Source: CBDBCU01 sp965243185 (lineage in GTDB: Bacteria > Chloroflexota > Dehalococcoidia > Lucifugimonadales > UBA3495). Taken from it: a stretch of DNA of 64,000 nt. Below, in pieces: positions 61,705 through 64,000 of this stretch. How positions within the stretch are numbered: the stretch's first letter is position 1; every line of letters starts with the position of its first letter. Position numbers and translations under genes: made by a program. The notes under the pieces are model-generated. The model was not told where the DNA came from and made no database searches. It worked only from the letters and a program-made list of their open reading frames with translations. The stretch is taken from the NCBI GenBank assembly GCA_965243185.1, contig OZ251531.1, positions 2,976,001 through 3,040,000 on the forward strand, read 5' to 3'.

Positions 61705-62464
61705 GATACTCTTTCACCTGTAGCAAGCTCTGCTGCACCGCCCGCTCCTGATAGGCGGTCAGCTTTTCCCGGGGGATTTGGGCATAGACAGCCTCGAGGG
61801 TAGCCGGCATACCAGCCAGGAAACGGTCGACGGACTGTTGCACGGCGGCATCGTCCCGGTACATACGGTTGAGGGCGCGCTTCAACCGTTCCCAGTCGAA
61901 ATCCCAGCCCATAAAGCGAGTTACCCACTGCCGCCATTCGGACAGGGCAGCGGCGGCCAGAAAGGGTATGGCTACATCCTGTTCACCGTTGGCAACGATA
62001 CTACTGTCGATGCCGTTCTCATGGCAAGAAAAGCGGTGGAGTTCCGGGATGACTTGCCGATCCAAGTCCAGTTGCAGGACGCGGTCCCAGATCTGGGCTT
62101 TGACTTCATCCCCAGCCAAGTTGTTCTCCCGGGAGAAGTGGGGCCGGTACATTGTGGTAATCCAGACTTCATCGGCGGTGAGGTGGGTTACATAGCCGAG
62201 GACAAAGGCGCGGGTGGCCGAGGATTGGCCGTTGCCGTCAACCAGTTCCGGGTGGAGGTCAAACATCCGCCGAGTGCCGGTGCCTACGGTTTCCAGAGAC
62301 AGAGGGGCGAAGTGGGTATCCTCGCGGCGGCCTTTGGTCATCGCGCGAATGTCCGGGGCGGTGGAGCCGAGGAAACAGCTGCCCATATAGTCGTGGACAT
62401 AGCCCCAATCGAGTTCCTCGGCTACTTGCCGGGCGATGTGGAGGTGCATGGGCAGGTTAGGCAT
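61691..62464 (-). CDS. Zinc-dependent phospholipase C-like protein inside the his operon
   Basis: A 257-aa helical protein with the pattern of the zinc-dependent phospholipase C/S1-P1-like fold: start MPNLPMHLHIARQVAEELDW, GSCFLGSTAPDIRAM, and YVTHLTADEVWITTMYRPHF. Several His and Asp residues are at the expected metal-ligand places. There is no signal peptide, so it is cytoplasmic. It is embedded between hisG (4 bases) and hisD (14-base overlap), which suggests co-expression, but no role in histidine synthesis is known. Confidence 0.75.
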   Translation of the reverse strand: MPNLPMHLHIARQVAEELDWGYVHDYMGSCFLGSTAPDIRAMTKGRREDTHFAPLSLETVGTGTRRMFDLHPELVDGNGQSSATRAFVLGYVTHLTADEVWITTMYRPHFSRENNLAGDEVKAQIWDRVLQLDLDRQVIPELHRFSCHENGIDSSIVANGEQDVAIPFLAAAALSEWRQWVTRFMGWDFDWERLKRALNRMYRDDAAVQQSVDRFLAGMPATLEAVYAQIPREKLTAYQERAVQQSLLQVKEYLGET

Positions 62465-62467
62465 CAG

Positions 62468-63553
62468 CTAGACCTCCCTAGCGGCGGGGCTGATTCCGGC
62501 GGCGTCAAACAGCCGGTTCAGGGCGGCGGAGCGGCCCTTGAACAGGTAGTTGACCTGGGAGGCGGAAATGTCAACGCCGCCGCAGTCGCGCAGATGGTCC
62601 ACGGCTTCCATCAGCCGCTCTTTAGGCACCAGCAGGCTGACGCTGTACCAGTCCTGTTCCTCGAGGTTATAGACCGGGGCGATAGTGGGGCCGCGCAAGC
62701 CGGACACTTCGGGGCGGGTCAGCACGGTGGCGCTGACTTCCTGCGGGGAGCGGCCGCGCACATTGACGGTCAAGCGGTAGTAGGGTTCGGCGCGCATCGT
62801 GGCTTCCAGCAGATCGACCAGTTCCCGGGCTTGCCGCAAGGCTCGGCGGGATTGCAGCAGGGTGGTGGTGTTGCCGATAAGACAGGATTGGGAACTGAGG
62901 ATAGTACCGCCATCCAAGGTTTTAAGGCGGTTTTCCCGCAGGGTGGCGCCGGTGGCGGTCAAGTCGGCAATCAGGTCGGCATAGCCGGCAAAGGGGGCGG
63001 CTTCCAAGGCGCCGCTGACGGCGACCAGAGTAAAGTAGTTGATGCCGCGGCGGAACAGGTATTCCCGCAGCAGCCGGGGGTACTTGGTGGCAATCCGCAG
63101 CTGCTTGCCTTCCTGCCGGAACTCGAGGGCCAAGTCCGCCAAGTCGTCGATGGAGGAAACATCGAGCCAAGAGTCGGGGACGGCCAGCACAAAATCGCAG
63201 TTGCCATAGCCGAGGTCGTCCATCAAGCTGACCACTTGGGACGGGTCGCTACGGTATTCGAGGTAGCGGTCAAGGCCGGTGATGCCCAATTCGGCGCTGC
63301 CCTCCTCGACCTTGCCGGTGATGTCGGCGCTGCGCTGGAAAAGCACTTCGGCGCCGGGCAGGGCGGGAATAGCGGCGGTGTAACGGCGGGCGTTGGGACG
63401 GCTGACCGGCAGGCCGCAGGAACGCAGGTAGTTGAGGGTCGGCTCATAGAGTTCGCCATCGCTGGGGATGACGAGGCGCAAGGCGGCGTCCCCCGGGGCG
63501 TATTGCCGGGGTTCTTGGAGCAGTCCGTTGGTCAAGCCGGAATTAGTCAACAT
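62468..63553 (-). CDS. hisG: ATP phosphoribosyltransferase, long form
   Basis: HisG starts histidine synthesis by joining ATP and PRPP. The 361-aa product has the catalytic domain (LRLVIPSDGELYEPTLNYLR, EEGSAELGITGLDRYLEY, ATKYPRLLREYL, TLDGGTILSSQSCLI-type PRPP region) and a C-terminal PII-like HisG_C domain (RGPTIAPVYNLEEQDWYSVS onward). Length is above the usual ~290-300. ATG 63553 overlaps the HisZ-like gene by 11 bases; the frame continues to 63583. The long form is normally feedback-inhibited and works without HisZ. Confidence 0.93.
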   Translation of the reverse strand: MLTNSGLTNGLLQEPRQYAPGDAALRLVIPSDGELYEPTLNYLRSCGLPVSRPNARRYTAAIPALPGAEVLFQRSADITGKVEEGSAELGITGLDRYLEYRSDPSQVVSLMDDLGYGNCDFVLAVPDSWLDVSSIDDLADLALEFRQEGKQLRIATKYPRLLREYLFRRGINYFTLVAVSGALEAAPFAGYADLIADLTATGATLRENRLKTLDGGTILSSQSCLIGNTTTLLQSRRALRQARELVDLLEATMRAEPYYRLTVNVRGRSPQEVSATVLTRPEVSGLRGPTIAPVYNLEEQDWYSVSLLVPKERLMEAVDHLRDCGGVDISASQVNYLFKGRSAALNRLFDAAGISPAAREV

Positions 63554-64000
63554 CGCAGGCGGTCTGCGCTCCATGGGAGTCAATTAACAGCGCCGATTTA
63601 AGGCCGCGGGCGGCGGCGTAAGCCATGCTTTGGGGCAAGTCCCGGCCGCAAACTTCCAGTTCAACCGGTTGGCCGGCTTGCCGCAAGTTCCGGGCGGCTT
63701 GAAATGCCGGAATACGGCTTTCCGGGGTAGTCGGGATAACCAGAGTCGCCGCCGGCTTTTCCGGCCGGCAGTTGGCGGATGGATTGGTTAATGCTACCAG
63801 ACTTTCCAGGGTATAGGCAAAGCCCAAGGCAGGAATATCTTGGGGACTGCCCAAGGCGCGAGCCAAACTATCATAGCGGCCGCCGCCGCCCAAAGGACGG
63901 GGACAGTCGGGATGTTTGACCTCAAAGACGATGCCATTGTAGTAAGCCAAGCCCCGGGCCAAGCCGAAATCAATGGTGAGCAGGTCACTTACTTCCGGGG
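63543..64000 (-). CDS. hisZ: HisZ/HisS-like protein, C-terminal part, cut by window edge
   Basis: The 3' part (152 codons) of a class II aminoacyl-tRNA-synthetase-like gene. Visible: DFGLARGLAYYNGIVFEVKH, GGGGRYDSLARALG, IPALGFAYTLESL, then a C-terminal alpha/beta segment (AATLVIPTTPESRIPAFQAA) like a reduced anticodon-binding domain. Position ahead of hisG favours HisZ, the regulatory subunit of short HisG; a HisS is the alternative. The frame is open to the edge (64000). Confidence 0.8.
   Translation of the reverse strand, partial: PEVSDLLTIDFGLARGLAYYNGIVFEVKHPDCPRPLGGGGRYDSLARALGSPQDIPALGFAYTLESLVALTNPSANCRPEKPAATLVIPTTPESRIPAFQAARNLRQAGQPVELEVCGRDLPQSMAYAAARGLKSALLIDSHGAQTACDVD

Noticed and set aside
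61778..63601. 607-codon plus-strand frame across the his operon
   Set aside because: It lies opposite two genes with family motifs and has low-complexity Gly/Gln/Val content typical of a shadow frame.

Overview
The window is a GC-rich bacterial chromosome segment. My best inference is Chloroflexota, of the Dehalococcoidia/SAR202 type. The reasons are the mix of dapL-type lysine synthesis, an archaeal-type phosphoglycerate mutase, CaiB, MmgE/PrpD and amidohydrolase-like catabolic genes, a dockerin protein, and Pro/Thr-rich lipoprotein linkers. No rRNA, tRNA or CRISPR array was seen.

Region 1 (1-12,700) is accessory. A minus-strand run (7314 down to 1) encodes membrane and exported proteins, including a tail-fibre-like repeat protein with a signal peptide. 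It looks like the structural part of an integrated virus or related element. Next come a perfect 3 x 108 bp tandem repeat inside a small ORF, several tiny genes, a C2H2-finger protein, and two head-to-head tyrosine recombinases with an inverted repeat between them. A 660 bp repeat-rich gap, a small orphan gene and a coiled-coil nuclease-like gene follow.

Region 2 (12,800-23,400) is a long minus-strand housekeeping run: tsaC, a degenerate polyprenyl synthetase, pgk, apgM, tpiA, miaA, dapF, a Uma2 protein, a hypothetical, dapL and hflX. It combines lower glycolysis, tRNA modification and lysine/peptidoglycan precursor synthesis.

Region 3 (23,600-49,300) is mainly catabolic: an AIR-synthase-like kinase, a threonine-dehydratase-like enzyme, an acetamidase, two ThDP enzymes, an NDP-forming acyl-CoA synthetase, an alpha/beta hydrolase, MmgE/PrpD, an FAD oxidoreductase and a tandem-fused CaiB CoA-transferase. 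Among these sits a 1,232-aa CHAT-NTPase-TPR STAND protein whose CHAT catalytic residues appear lost. A small HTH gene at 26,240 lies in a field of GTTACAC-type motifs and is a plausible local autoregulator.

Region 4 (49,300-58,500) holds a lipoprotein, a nested inverted-repeat element, a cysteinyl-tRNA synthetase fused to a family-2 glycosyltransferase, a MeaB GTPase, a DUF429 protein, an SPFH/NfeD pair, and an enoyl-CoA hydratase-like protein without its catalytic glutamates. Region 5 (58,500-64,000) is a minus-strand his operon (hisZ-like, hisG, a phospholipase-C-like gene, hisD, hisC, hisB) running off the right edge.

The best candidates for something new are the exported-virion-like cassette with the repeated small ORF, the pseudo-CHAT STAND protein, the CysRS-glycosyltransferase fusion, and the nested inverted-repeat element near 50.1 kb.
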